This document shows positions 12,675-23,283 of a stretch of DNA of 64,000 nt, piece after piece. A model generated the notes under the pieces. That model did not search any database. It saw nothing but the letters and a program-made list of their open reading frames with translations, and was not told where the DNA came from. Where the stretch lies: assembly GCA_050084515.1 (NCBI GenBank), contig CM114271.1:47740001-47804000 (forward strand), in the 5' to 3' direction. Origin of the DNA: Blasia pusilla (taxonomy: Eukaryota > Marchantiophyta > Marchantiopsida > Blasiales). The stretch's first letter is position 1; each line of letters begins with the position of its first letter. A program made the translations under genes and the position numbers.

Positions 12675-13213
12675 CATTTGAAGTCTTGCAACACCTCTTG
12701 TGCGTGTTCCAGATCTGCCTCCACAATCCAAGTCACCTCTTTCACATGTTAGCCTTTCCACTTGACCAAGTACTTGTACTTGTTGGCTCTACGCCTCGCA
12801 CGCAAGATGGTCTCCACCTCAAACTCCAGTTCTTCACTTACGATTACCGGCCGTGGTCTCAACGCCTGTCTTTGCTCAGGACGCTCATTATCCTAAAGAT
12901 ACTTCTTCAACAATAACACATGGAAAGTGGGATGTATCTTGAACTCTTTTGGCAGCTCTAGTGTTTACACATCCTCAAACTGGTTTGCCTTAATCACATA
13001 CAGTCCAACATACTTGGCAGATAGCTTCGCAGAAAACTCAGTCGGAAGAGTGAGATTCTTCACACTCAACCACACTTGTTGTCCAACTTGGAATCTCACT
13101 TGATGCCTGAGTTTTTTAGCATGCTTCACATACCTCAGTTGAGCCTTTTCAAGGTTTCTCCTTGCTCGCTCCTCTCGTTCTTGCATTTCCACTAACAAAC
13201 CTTCAGCCATCAC
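12675..13213 (-). pseudogene. element C: integrase C-terminal GPY-like module and chromodomain
   Basis: Minus strand from 13213 runs through a basic helical segment (EREERARRNLEKAQLRYVKH) and RFQVGQQVWLS to KYVGLYVI, the place of the GPF/Y module (Leu replaces Pro). Further down, about 12830-12675, the frame reads FEVETILRARRRANKYKY then LVKWKG, a stop codon where Tyr is expected, then EVTWIVEADL and AQEVLQDF: a chromodomain, with its beta strands and the aromatic residues around WKG. Such domains bind modified histone H3 tails and steer integration. The stop and an intervening frame change make it nonfunctional. Confidence 0.85.
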
Positions 13214-13251
13214 TTGTCGGGTCGGTGTTGATGTAGTACCCTTCGAAAGGG

Positions 13252-13880
13252 CTAGGTCAAGAGGCCCTTTTGGCTCACGTCCATAAGCCAGGAGAAATGG
13301 TCAGTTGCATAATGTTTGGTGGAGTTGTAGTAGAACTCCGCCATACTCAACCACTTCACCCAATCTCGTTGGTCCGCGCTCACGTAATTCCTTAAGTATT
13401 GGTTCACCAGGGAGTTTACCTTTTCCGTTTGCCCATCCGTCTGCGGATGGAAGGCCGTGCTGAAACTCAGCTTGGTCTCAAACCGCCTGAACAAGTGTTT
13501 CCAAAAGGCACTGGTAAACTTTGGAGTCCGATCTGAAACAATACTCCTTGGCAATCCGTGCGCGCGCCACCAACTATCCAAGAAGAGTCGAGAAGTCATA
13601 TAGGTCATGGTTGAATCCACCGTGGGCACAAATCTCTTCAACTTACTGAACCGATCAACTATCACAAGTATAGCGTTGTATCCCTTAGATTCTGGAAGAC
13701 TCGTTATGAAGTCCATACTCACAATGTGCAAGGGCCCGTCCGAAATCGGCAAGGGCCCTTTCTTTGCATAAGAAATCCTGTTCGCCTGCCAGGTCACACA
13801 GGTCTTCACATATTGAGCAACATCTTCTTTCATGTTGAGCCAGAAGAACCTTTTAGCCGGAACAACTAGCGTGGATTTCT
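13252..13880 (-). pseudogene. element C: integrase catalytic core
   Basis: A 193-residue open frame with the DDE integrase core: VSMDFITSLP (first Asp), IVSDRTPKFTSAFW (second Asp), HPQTDGQTEKVNSLV (catalytic Glu). Just upstream, VKTCVTWQANR keeps one Cys of the CxxC zinc site; the second Cys is Trp-Gln-Ala. The enzyme would insert the cDNA copy into the host chromosome. The frame changes at both ends relative to its neighbours. Confidence 0.9.
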
Positions 13881-13890
13881 CCCCTTTATG

Positions 13891-15255
13891 TCATGCCAAG
13901 GGTCCATCATGACATTCCACTAACATCTTGGTTCGTAGTTTGCCTTCGCCCACATAGATCCTGATCTGCTTGAACCTTAGTAAACCATGTCTCAAACTTA
14001 TGTTGGCCACCTTCTTGCCCTCCTTCAACTTCCTTAGGTACTCGCTCGCCTGGGTGTCTTTCATGTATCCCTCACGAGTCCTTTCCAGATCTGTTTCCTT
14101 AGGGAACATTGCTCTCAAGACTTGTGTTGTTGATGGCATGTCCTCATCCCTGCGACTCAACGCGTCTGGAATGACATTATCCTTCCCTGACTTGTGGATC
14201 AGTTCCATATTCATCAATGCCAAGGTATCATGCCATCTTAGTTGTTTCGGTGTTACTCAATCCTGGGTCTCAGAATACTTGAGCGATACGTTATCGGTGA
14301 ACACTCGAGTCCTATGAAGTCCCAAATAGTGACGCCACTTCCTCAACCAATGGACCACCGCAAACAACTCTTTTTCATGAGTGGGCCACCTTCTCTTGGT
14401 TTTGCTGAGCTTCTTACTCTCGTAGGCTACAGGTCTTCCTTCCTGTACCAACATTCCTGCAATCGCAAAGTCACTAGCATCTGTTTGCACCTCGAACGGC
14501 TTGTCGAACTCTGGCAGCCTTAGCACTGGCTCTTGCAATAGGATCTCTTTGACTCAGTTAAACGCATCATTCACTTCTTGGGTCCAGGTCGTGTTAGCAT
14601 ACTTTGCGGTCCTATCTGTGAGAGGTCTCACAATACCCAAAAAGTTCCTCACATAGGTTCGGTAGAACTGCACCGTGCCGATCAACCTCCTCATTCCCTT
14701 CACCGTGGAAGGCGGTTTCCACTCAATGATGGCTTTCACTTTGTCCATATCTCGACTAAATCCATCTTTGCTAACCACGTGACCCAAGAACTTGATCTTG
14801 CGCAACTTGAACTCACTCTTATCCCTATTTGCATACAACTTGTTCGCCCTTAGTTTTGAAAACACCGCCCTCAAATGTCGAGCGTGCTCTTCCAGTGACT
14901 TTGAATTGATGAGTATATCATCAATATAGATGATCATGTACTCATCCGTCTCCTCATGAAAAATGGATTTCATCAATGTGATGAATGTTGAAAGTGCATT
15001 ACATAAACCGAAGGGCGTCACCACAAACTGGAACGAGCCATATCTTGTTCTACACACAGTCTTTTCCACATCTGCTTCGGCAATCCAAATCTGGTAATAT
15101 CTTGATTTCAAGTCAATCCTTCTAAAGTACTTTGCCCCTGAAAGTCTATCCAAGAGGTCTTCAATCCTCGGAAGAGGGTAATTTTTTCTCACCATAATTT
15201 TATTCAGCGCACGGTAATCCACACAGAGTCTCATCTTCCCATCCTTCTTCTTCAC
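13891..15255 (-). pseudogene. element C: reverse transcriptase and RNase H
   Basis: The RT frame (15255-14554) has MRLCVDYRALNKIMVRKNYP, the palm motif FRRIDLKSRYYQIWIAE, PFGLCNALSTF and the active site MIIYIDDIL, then FLGHVVSKDG and the thumb. RNase H (14538-14257) follows with VQTDASDFAIAG, THEKELFAVV and VFTDNVSL. The tether SGKDNVIPDALSRRDED (14223 downward) leads to the integrase. A stop and frame changes separate the three blocks. It sits between the protease and integrase segments, the order of Ty3/gypsy elements. Confidence 0.92.
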
Positions 15256-15840
15256 AAAGAGAACAGGCTGGTTCTAATGTAGCCTTTCTCTAAGAGCTCA
15301 CTTAACTGCTTTTTCAGCTCAAGCAGCTCCTCTTGATTCAATCTATATGGTGCCTTAGAAGGTGGTTGAGATCCGGGAATGACCTCTATCTTGTGATCGA
15401 CAACCTTATGCGGTGGCAACTCGTTCAGAAGCTCATTCGTCAAGACATCACCAAACTCCTTGACTACTCTCTGTAGCAGTCCTAGGATTCCCCTTGAAGC
15501 CGCAATGTGATCCCTGATTTTCTCGCTAGGGGTGTTCTCCACTAGTCTCATTAAGCAAAGGAATACATCCTCCAACTCGGTCAAACTCCTCCTTGTAATG
15601 GCGTTCACCAACTCCTTCCTCACAAGCATCTCGCGAACCAACCTCACTTGCAACCGTTTGCCCTTCACTAAGACGCTCAACCTTAATGGCCTTCACCTTA
15701 GTTCCACCTCATACTCATCCAAGAATGTGTTCTCCAAGACTCCGTTGATGCCATCCATCTCGCACACCGTGAAATTCTCCTTCAACTCGAATACTCCGCA
15801 TCCTATCGTCAAAGCCAGTACCAACTTGGAAGTTGGTTGA
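15252..15840 (-). pseudogene. element C: C-terminal half of protease domain and linker to RT
   Basis: Minus strand frames read GGKSQPTSKLVLALTIGCG, then VCEMDGINGVLENTFLDEYE, the end of a retropepsin-like domain, and then the 142-residue frame with DHKIEVIPGSQPPSKAPYRL and ELLEKGYIRTS. That last piece is the standard lead-in to gypsy reverse transcriptase. The front half of the protease lies at 18092-18322, beyond the inserted element D, which shows that the two parts were once contiguous. Confidence 0.8.
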
Positions 15841-15884
15841 GACTTGCCTCCGGAAAAAATCCTACTCGAATGGGCTCTGTCTCA

Positions 15885-18055
15885 CCAGGTAATACATGGC
15901 CAGCATACAACCCAGGTGAAACTGTTGCTAGTTCCACCAGTTCAGTCCCATGTAAGAGCTTAGGGCCAGATCAGAAGATCAGATCTGCAAGATATACTCC
16001 TTAACTACTGTAAACCCCACCTCTTTACCTTAAGAGGCTGGGGGAACTCTCTCCACTTCAGTATCACAATCCTATCCTCACCCTACTAACCAAAACTCCT
16101 TCCTTTCTCTTGAGTGCTTTGAGTGGAGTGGCCAGTGGAACCCAACAAGCACACTCTACTTAGAATTCACAAGTCAAGGATGACCACGGCAAAGATAAGG
16201 TCCTCCAATGTGCTGCCTTGGACTAGTTGAATGTACCAAGGCATCCTCTAAAGTACACCCGACTCCTAACCGATCAGGTAGTGCAATCACCTTCTTCTTC
16301 TCCTCGTACCTTGCTGATCCTCTTTGTTCTCCTTCTTGTTCAAGTAGTAGGAGACTTAACAGATGAGCCCATGGTCTTCTACCTCTGGGGAGCTCAAGCA
16401 TGATCCTCTCTCTCTCCACTCACTAACTCTTATCACTTACCAGACTGGAAGTCCAAGTTGTCACACCTTGGAAGTAATCATGTGATTGGTGTCAAAGGCC
16501 AAGCTTAGGTGGGCGAGCAGCCAAGCTTTCCAAGCACACCTTGGTGGAGCACAATCTTGGAACCCAAGCTTGCCTCCCCTCTCTTGGTAGATCCTCTTGT
16601 CCTCTCCTTGCACTTTTGAATGATTAGTTGAATCATCTCCAAGAATCTCCCTTCATCAAGCCCTCCCCCAACTCATCACTCAATCATGCACATACTCAGA
16701 TACAAGGCAATGGTGTGAACTCATTTCACAGGGCTACCTCTTGTGTATCACAAAATCATAGAGTACATGAGAGACCTTCTTAGTCTCAGCCCCCTTCAAG
16801 CACACTACACACTACCTAGACTGGGAGCACAAAGCGTGTCTTTGGTTAGCTTGGCTCAAGAGATCGAGTGTCTACTAGCCAACATCATGTCTATGCCCGC
16901 CTTCAAGCAAACCCACCAGAGTATTTATAAGTGAAGTTGAGAGCCCTCTTCTTCCTTGAGCTTCTATGGTATTCTGGGTTCCTACCTTCCTAAAAATCTA
17001 CCTCCCCTAAGCATCTACTCCAAGGCATCTCTTGCCTGAAATTTCGACCTCATCTACTTCTGAACCTGTTCTCACTAGCATTTCCCAAGCTTGCTTCTTC
17101 TCAAGCTGGTTGAGATTCCCTTGGGTGCTCCTCACCTGATCTCACTGATCTCTCATTGCTCCTCACTGATCTCCTGATCTCTCGATGCTCCTCGGTGCTA
17201 ATTACTTCCCTTTGCTCCTTGATCTCCTTATCTCCTCGATCATTACTTCCCTGCTTGCTCCTCATGATCTCACTGATCTCTCCTGATCTTGCTGCTCTCC
17301 TGATCTCCTCATTTGCTCTCTGATCTCGATCTCCTCACCTGATAATTACTTCCCTGTTGCTCTCACTGATCTCACCTGATCTCCTCGGCTGATAATTACT
17401 TCCCCTGCTGCTCCTCACCTGATCTCACCTGATCTCTCTTTGCTCCTCACTTGATCTCACTGATCTCCTCATTTGCTCCTCACCGATCTCACCTAATCTC
17501 ACCTGATCTCCTCGGTGATAATTACTTCCCCCTGCTTTGCTCCTCACCGATAAGGCCTAAATCGAATGTGTAGCTTTCCGAAACTTTTGGGGTCGACTAT
17601 CATACATCAGCACCATGTCCCCCTCCTTCACTGGATCATGTTGTATTCGGTTATCAAACCTCATCTTCCTTTGGTCTTTGAACGGCCTTGGTCTTCTCTA
17701 ATCTTTGCCTTTCTCTCCTCCTCTAGGGCATCAATCATATCCAGCTTGCTATCTTTGCCACCTTCAGGTTGGAAGTGCCCTTCTAGAGTATGATGGGTCT
17801 TCAACTCCAACTCTACTACCGGGAGAGGGTTACGCCCATACACCAAGAAGTAGGGACTTTTCCTGTGGTGCTCTCTTCACCGTGAGTTGTAAGCATGGAT
17901 AGTGAAGCTAATTTCTGTCCCAACTCGATATGTGAGTGCCACTATCTTGGTCCGAATGGCACCAATGATCCTATTTAAATTGCAGATTGTTGTTCTAGCT
18001 CCTTCTACTCACCTAACTAGAGTCCCAAAAGTATCTAACACACATGGGAGCCACT
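15885..18055 (-). mobile_element. element D: gypsy fragment (integrase C-terminus plus 3' region/LTR) inserted in element C
   Basis: It splits the protease of element C. At its right part the minus strand reads AIRTKIVALTYRVGTEISF, then SPYFLVYGRNPLPVVELELK, then DMIDALEEERKAKIREDQGR and VKEGDMVLMYDSRPQK: the end of a gypsy integrase distinct from that of element C. The rest (15885-17560) has no coding signal and is probably its LTR and 3' region. No clean TG...CA ends or target duplication were found, so the limits are approximate. Confidence 0.65.
17100..17540. repeat. low-complexity CTGATCTC / AATTACTTCCC repeats
   Basis: An irregular tandem array dominated by CTGATCTC, CTCCTCA and GATAATTACTTCCC units inside element D. 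It looks like slippage expansion within an LTR and has no coding content. Confidence 0.75.
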
Positions 18056-18069
18056 CATGAAGGGGCGCA

Positions 18070-18360
18070 CAGGCTCGTCTGCCTTAGAGGTTCACACACC
18101 CAACTCCTTCACGATTCTCGGGCTTAGGAAGGAGTGCCAAGCACCTGTATCCACGAGCAACATCACATCGCGATCACCAATTTTGGATCTTAGGTACACC
18201 AAGTTGGGCATCCTCTTGGTGACTTGAAGGGAGGTCTCCAAACCTCCCGCCGACAAGTGCTTAGCAGCTAATGCAATCATACTCCCATTACTAACCTTCG
18301 GTTTGGAGCATCCTTTCGCCATGTGCCTAGGTTCACCATAGTTTTAGCATACCACCTTAC
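18070..18360 (-). pseudogene. element C: zinc knuckle remnant and N-terminal half of aspartic protease
   Basis: The minus strand at about 18345-18305 reads VVC-stop-NYGEPRHMAKGC, a CCHC gag zinc knuckle in which the second Cys is Tyr and a stop lies between. It is followed by the retropepsin active site LLVDTGAWHSFLSP (Asp-Thr-Gly-Ala). The protease breaks off near 18060 where element D is inserted and resumes near 15880. Confidence 0.8.
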
Positions 18361-18463
18361 CGTTTCCTAACTTCGGATGCTCTGCTCCCTTCGGCTTAGC
18401 AAGGCGTTCTTGTCGCTTTGCTGCTGGGTTGAGAGACTCTCCTTGGTCCCGCTCAACCCCACT

Positions 18464-19390
18464 CTAGACCCTCTTTGGTGCCCCTTTGTTTTTCAAACTT
18501 TTGGAAAAAGTTTTTGTCTCAAAGGGCTTCGTTGTTTGGACCTCATCGTCCCCAATCCGCTCCGCCAGCCTCAAAAGCCCCACGCAGGTGTTTGGCAACT
18601 CCGACATTCTATACAGGGCCTTCTCTGCACTCGATTTGAGTCCACCAATGAAGATCGCTATCTGTGATGCCTCATCCATCTTAGGAATGGAGTTCAACTT
18701 TGCGTTGAACTCCCTCACATAAGTGCTTAAGGGCCCCGTCTGCCGTAGTCGCACGAGCTCTACTCTATCGCGAATCTCTTGGTACTCCTTGGTGAATCGG
18801 TCATCAATCAGCGTCTTGAACTCCTCCCTACTCAGAGCTAAACCGCCGGCCAGATATTCTTCCCGTTGCCCTGTCCACCACTGTAGCGCATGATCCTTTA
18901 GAAAGGTGACTGCCACTGCCACTGCCACCTTATCCTGTTCTGCTGCCCTGTGCGCCTTGAAGTAATATTCCATCTCCGTAAGGAAATCTTTCACCTTGCG
19001 AGCGCGCCCCACTCCGGTGAATGGCATGGGCAGGTTTGTCTTGCAAAGCTTTTTGCCATAACTCGAAGCTCTGTGCACCTCAATTTCTGCAATCCGCTTG
19101 TTTTGCATGAGGACTTGTTCCGTCATCATTTTCATATAATCCAACATCTGGGCATAGAAGGCCGATTCACTTGAGTTTGGGGCCATTGGCTCCGCAAGAG
19201 TATCTACATTTGGGACACCCTCATGTTTGACATTCGGTATCTCGGGAGTTGGCGTTTCCTCCACCGGCTCCCGATCCGGCATCGATTCGTCCTGTAGTTC
19301 ACGTCGCTTGGCTCGGCATTTCCGTGGTTCATCTCCCTCAGTTGCCATCTTCAAGCCGCCACACTCGGATCTCCTCCTCATTTCTTGCAT
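18464..19390 (-). CDS. element C: gag capsid protein
   Basis: An uninterrupted 308-residue frame. After a charged, Pro/Glu-rich N-terminus comes a predicted helix (FYAQMLDYMKMMTEQVLMQN). Then follows the retrotransposon gag core: FTGVGRARKVKDFLTEMEYY, DHALQWWTGQ, FKTLIDDRFTKEY and STYVREFNAKLNSIP. Gag forms the virus-like particle in the cytoplasm. It begins about 110 bp inside the right LTR edge, the usual position. Apart from the damaged zinc knuckle downstream this is the best-kept gene of element C. Confidence 0.9.
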   Translation of the reverse strand: MQEMRRRSECGGLKMATEGDEPRKCRAKRRELQDESMPDREPVEETPTPEIPNVKHEGVPNVDTLAEPMAPNSSESAFYAQMLDYMKMMTEQVLMQNKRIAEIEVHRASSYGKKLCKTNLPMPFTGVGRARKVKDFLTEMEYYFKAHRAAEQDKVAVAVAVTFLKDHALQWWTGQREEYLAGGLALSREEFKTLIDDRFTKEYQEIRDRVELVRLRQTGPLSTYVREFNAKLNSIPKMDEASQIAIFIGGLKSSAEKALYRMSELPNTCVGLLRLAERIGDDEVQTTKPFETKTFSKSLKNKGAPKRV

Positions 19391-19484
19391 CCCTCCTCGA
19401 GCGTCCGGATCTCGCTGCTACCTCGGATTTTCCCCAAGCATCCGGTTACTCCCACAACCCCAAGTTCTTGCTCACCAAGGATTA

Positions 19485-19496
19485 GCTCTAATACCA
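19485..19496 (-). promoter_or_regulatory. primer-binding site of element C (initiator-Met tRNA type)
   Basis: On the minus strand TGGTATTAGAGC lies 2 nt inside the LTR edge. It differs by one base from TGGTATCAGAGC, the site complementary to the 3' end of plant initiator methionine tRNA. This fixes the orientation of element C and the inner end of its 5' LTR. Confidence 0.85.
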
Positions 19497-19498
19497 CA

Positions 19499-19579
19499 TG
19501 TCGTGCGCCTACTCTCCTTGAACGTCAATCTTAGTGTTACGGAAGCGTACGTTCAGTAGAACACGCTCTCATCGCCAAC
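19499..19579 (-). repeat. 5' LTR of element C, truncated by element E
   Basis: Eighty-one bases matching 10623-10703, ending abruptly at CGCCAAC where the terminal inverted repeat of element E begins. The rest of the LTR is not found beyond the right end of element E. Confidence 0.85.
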
Positions 19580-19888
19580 GGGGGCTGGTATTCTGGCAGG
19601 AGAGAGTAAGAGAGGAGAGGAAGAGAGGAAGAGAGAGAGTCTCTCTTCAAGAAAAAGGGCCAAATCCGCCTCCTCTTTCAAAACTTTTTGACATATTTGA
19701 AATTTTTTTTGCTTTCAAATTCATGAAATCTTTAGGAGAGAGTAGGTAGTGGTCCACATTTGGCCCTGAAAAAACCTCCTTTTTCCTGGGGGCGAAAAAA
19801 AAATAGACATCATAAGACCACTACAAACATTTTTCCATCACTCTCCATGTGAGCCTAAGTTTCTTAACATTACCTGTCTCGGTCTACA
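19580..19888 (+). repeat. left terminal inverted repeat of element E
   Basis: Starts GGGGGCTGGTATTCTGGC and contains purine-rich GAGAGGAAGAG runs followed by an A/T-rich stretch. It is matched in reverse complement by 38641-38927 with scattered differences. A related but shorter GAGAGGAAGAG/AT-rich block at about 22860-23060 suggests an internal copy of such an end. Confidence 0.85.
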
Positions 19889-19889
19889 A

Positions 19890-21330
19890 AAAGCAGTGCC
19901 CATGGGTATTTTTGTTGGAGGACCACCCAGGTGCCAACCTCTCTTTTTGCAGGGATTTTTGCCTGCATCATGACCTCCCCTGAATTGCCCCATAACCAAC
20001 TTTCTGCTGGTTATGAATGGTGTCTGCTCAAGACCAACTTTGTGAAATGTGAACACATGAGAGGATAATTGAACCAAAAGATTGTTAGCTGTTTGGAGTA
20101 AAGAGGAACTGATGTCCCTTCATTCAGATCCGAAGGCTGAGAAACTGAGAAGTTGCACTCCTCCCAACCCGTAAGAAAGCTTACCATAAGAAAGGATAGA
20201 TTTTTAGAAGTGATTTTCTTCCACCCTTCACCCACGACGATCTAATAGGTTGGGAATCCGAAATGGCAATCCGATAGGTAGTAGGAATCCTGCACATCTT
20301 AGACAAGAAAAGAAGCCTACAAGTGGTTGACGAATGTAGGGGGACGAGCCAAACGTTAAGAAGCCCGCCACAATGCATCAGAAGTTGGTCTCACAGGGAA
20401 AGAGTCCGATCACTCAAGGAGTCAACCTGTCGGAATCCGACAGCTTGCCTGGAAATGGTTAAAAAGTTGCAGTGGGCAAAAAGCAAAAAGTTGCAACCCG
20501 TCGGAATCATACGGGTTGCAAAATTGTAATTTTGAGTAGCTAAAAGAACACAATCCACAAGTCCAACAAAATATTCCAGCAAACTTTTACAAACACCATT
20601 ACGGGTTGAAAAAATCTCGTTCTTTATTACCTCCGAAGGAACCTCGGAAATGTACATTTGACCTAGTCTATGATTTCTTCAGCCTCGTCATCTACAAATT
20701 TACTCCTAACTCTCCTCGGTGAAAGTACAAAAGGAATGTCCTCGGATACAAGTGGCTCCTCTGGCCGATTGTAGACGGGGATCGAAAATGTTGGCGAATT
20801 CGAGAGCCTTGGCCCTCCCCTAGGTATGCCATAACGGTCCCATGTAACCTAATTGGAGTCCCACCGCCTTCCTCGGCAGTATACCTTGTACGCTCTACAA
20901 TGTGACACCCACCCAGTATCAATATGTGCTCCGTCCTTGGTAATACCATGATGGCAATCGCAGAGGTAGTAGGAATCCAACACGTCTAAGAGAAGAAAAG
21001 AAGCCTACGCCTGCCTTTACGAGTTGAGGGGAAGGTGCCAAGGGAAGAAGCCCGCCAGACTGCCTCTTAAGTTGGACCAACAGGGAAAGAGTCCGATCAG
21101 GCAACCTGTCGGAATCCGACAGGTTGCCTGGAAGTGGTAAAAAGGTGCTGTCGTCAAAAAGTGAAAAGTTGCAAGCAGGAGAAATCCGACGGGTTGCAAA
21201 ATAGAAGTCCGCGGAGTACATAGACGATCACATTCGAAAAGACATAAAAAATGTTCAGCAAACTTTTATAAGCATCACCATCGTTCGAAAAAATCTTCTC
21301 CTTTATATCATCCGAAAAAAGCTCGGAATT
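19890..21330. repeat. left subterminal arm of element E
   Basis: This noncoding-looking stretch is the mirror of 36800-38290. It includes decayed coding fragments on the minus strand, such as the 20692-20949 segment equivalent to 37236-37484. It also carries several half or full copies of the CAACCCGTCGG/CCGACGGGTTG motif (20415-20530, 21095-21195). Confidence 0.75.
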
Positions 21331-21341
21331 GTAAATTTGAT

Positions 21342-22960
21342 CTATTCTATGAAATCTTTTGCTTCATCATCAAAAAACTCCCTACTCCAAACGCTGCAGT
21401 CAAGCAAGGTCGTTGAGTTCTTTGAACTCACTCGTCATTGTCCGAGAGCTCTTGCAAAATTACTTTCGGACTTGCCCTCCCGATTTTCGGAATCGTTGGA
21501 AGTGACGATGGAGTCACTACCAATGGTGGGTCTGGAACCGGAGCTCTCCACTTCGGTGGAGAGTTGTACGCCCCAACGAGCCTTCGTCAGACGCGCTTTG
21601 CCTCCTTGCAAAGGTCAAACAGTTCCTGCCTTCCCTCGAGGCAGAGAATGTTCCTGCCACTCTGCCAGGCGCCTTTGATACTTGCCCCTGAAAGTCCCAC
21701 TAAGTTGAACACCAAGTCACCCGGCCTTGAGCAGAGTTCGATGAGCGTTTGCATCAAGGCAAGCAATTTTTCCCTTCCTCCCAGAAGTGGAGTATTGTCT
21801 TGCATGTAAATTCCCGGGGGGGAATTGTACAAACTATCTAAGTTGTACCCATCTGTAAAGAAGTACGTTGGAAACAATGTCAGCAACTAAAGAAGTCGGC
21901 TTGACCCTAGAGAACTTTTTCAATTACTAACTTTGGATCAACCCGTCGGGCTCTCCGTTGTTTTTGTCCATGAGCAACCCGTCGGAAGGCAACGGGTTGC
22001 TGGCCTAGAGCAGCCCATGCTCGGCTGAGAGCAACCCGTTGCTATCAGACGGGTTGCAGCTTTCCGGAAACACAGGGAAAAACCAAAAGCAACTGCAACC
22101 TGTCGGGTTCCGACGGGTTGCAGGTACACCACGGTTTTCCCTGTGTATCTGGGAAAGATGCAACACGTCGGAAACCGATGGGTTGCTCTCAGCCGAGCAT
22201 GGGCTGCTCTAAGCCAACAACCCCTCGCCTTCTGACGGGTTGCTCACGGACAAAAACAAGGGAGATATACTATCTGAAATTAACACTCATTGAGCCTTAT
22301 TCGAATCTGACTCATCACGGATCGGAGTGGGTACTCGTTTTTTATTATCCATGATTGCGCCATCCTCCACTTTAGCGACCTCTTGACGCATTGGAGGTTG
22401 AAGAGCTCGTCCTCGCTCCCTACCAAGAAGCAGCCCCTGTCACTCAGATAGGCGTCTGCAAAGGAGAACAATAGCGCGATTTGGTCATAAGAGAGCGGCA
22501 CATTCCACTCAAGTACCCCGTCCAACGGATTCTCGCCCCACAGTCGCAACCCCGAGGGCAGATCAGCCATCAAGAGATCCACCGCAACCTCTTCGACCAC
22601 TCCATTCACCGTCCAGGTAGCGTGCCCGTTTCGTTGGAGCTTCCGTCCCAGCGTTGTCAATTTATCGATGGCTGGTGTCGACGCTTGAGAACTGAAGCTT
22701 TTCAGCTCATCCAGTAAAGGAGTGAACTGAAGGAGGATGCTTGTCCGGGTCGTTGTTTGTCTGTGTCTTCCCAAGGATGATGGACTGTATTCTCCTTGGG
22801 ACAACCCTGGCACCTCTCGCTTCAGCTTCTCCCGAGTCTGCGGACGGCTTGTCGGGGAGGTGCGGTAAGAGGAGAGGAAGAGAGGAAGAGAGGAGAGAGG
22901 AGAGAGGAAGAGAGGAGAGAGGAGAGAGGAAACTAGGGTCAACCGAAATAGATACTTTTT
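21342..22960 (-). pseudogene. inverted copy of methyltransferase-like gene of element E (3' part)
   Basis: Two coding blocks. The first (about 22940-22290) reads SQGEYSPSSLGRHRQ, then VDLLMADLPSGLRLWG, then VPLSYDQIALLFSFADAYL and AQSWIIKNEYPLR. The second (21886-21342) reads LIELCSRPGDLVFNLVGLSG, ASIKGAWQSGRNILCLEGRQ, and after a small intron with a GTGAGT donor ends at TAG (21342-21344). DLLMADLPSG resembles motif IV (DPPY) and PGDLVFNLVG the AdoMet motif I of beta-class N6-adenine or N4-cytosine methyltransferases, in that order. The DPPY Pro-Tyr is replaced (DLPS), so activity is doubtful. The intron between the blocks holds palindromes, and its donor is mutated (AT instead of GT). The 5' half of the gene is absent here. 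The family assignment is inference. Confidence 0.55.
21930..22265. repeat. palindrome cluster in the intron of the inverted methyltransferase-like copy
   Basis: Several copies of GCAACCCGTCGG and its reverse complement CCGACGGGTTGC, in pairs and embedded in a longer inverted repeat built on GAGCAGCCCATGCTCGGCT and its complement. The mirror-image cluster is at 32118-32435. Confidence 0.9.
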
Positions 22961-23283
22961 TTTAAAGAGAGTTTCTGTTGGGTTGAAGAGAGGAAAATTT
23001 TTGTTTGAAATTTTTTGCACTTTTTTGTTCATATATTAAGGAGTCCCACAAATTTTTTTTTCCTCTTCTATATTTTGGCAACCCCTCTGAGTCCGACGAG
23101 TTGCAAATTGCACAAAATTTAGAAAACTGAAAAATCAGTGGAATCATAAGTGTGGAACCAATCACTTTTTCCATCCAAGGTCTGGAAAAAATCTGTCATT
23201 TGCCCGGGGCTGAATAGAGTTCAAGCTCAAAGTGAAGGTTGAGAAAAAAATAAAAGTACAATCTAAAACCTCATTTTGCATCC

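Larger units (their letters stand above)
10623..19579 (-). mobile_element. Ty3/gypsy chromovirus, element C (minus strand, decayed)
   Basis: Reading on the minus strand the order is LTR fragment, primer-binding site, gag, zinc knuckle, protease, reverse transcriptase, RNase H, integrase with a GPY-like tail, chromodomain, and then the other LTR at the left edge. The same roughly 80-bp LTR edge occurs at 10623-10703 and 19499-19579. Integrase before a chromodomain defines a chromovirus. The element is interrupted twice: by another gypsy fragment at 15885-18055, inside the protease, and by element E, which cuts the right LTR at 19579/19580. Frameshifts and stops in several domains show it is inactive. 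Confidence 0.9.

Noticed and set aside
17100-17540. CTGATCTC-rich array as a functional satellite
   Set aside because: Units are irregular and confined to one retroelement fragment; slippage is the simpler explanation.
19580-19600. Classical CACTA terminus for element E
   Set aside because: The tip is GGGGGCTGG, not CACTA, and no 3-bp target duplication matches at the two ends.
22720-23032. N-terminal part of the 250-residue minus-strand frame (Leu/Ser-rich, membrane-like)
   Set aside because: It comes from the GAGAGGAAGAG low-complexity run read on the other strand; homology to the plus-strand copy begins only further down.
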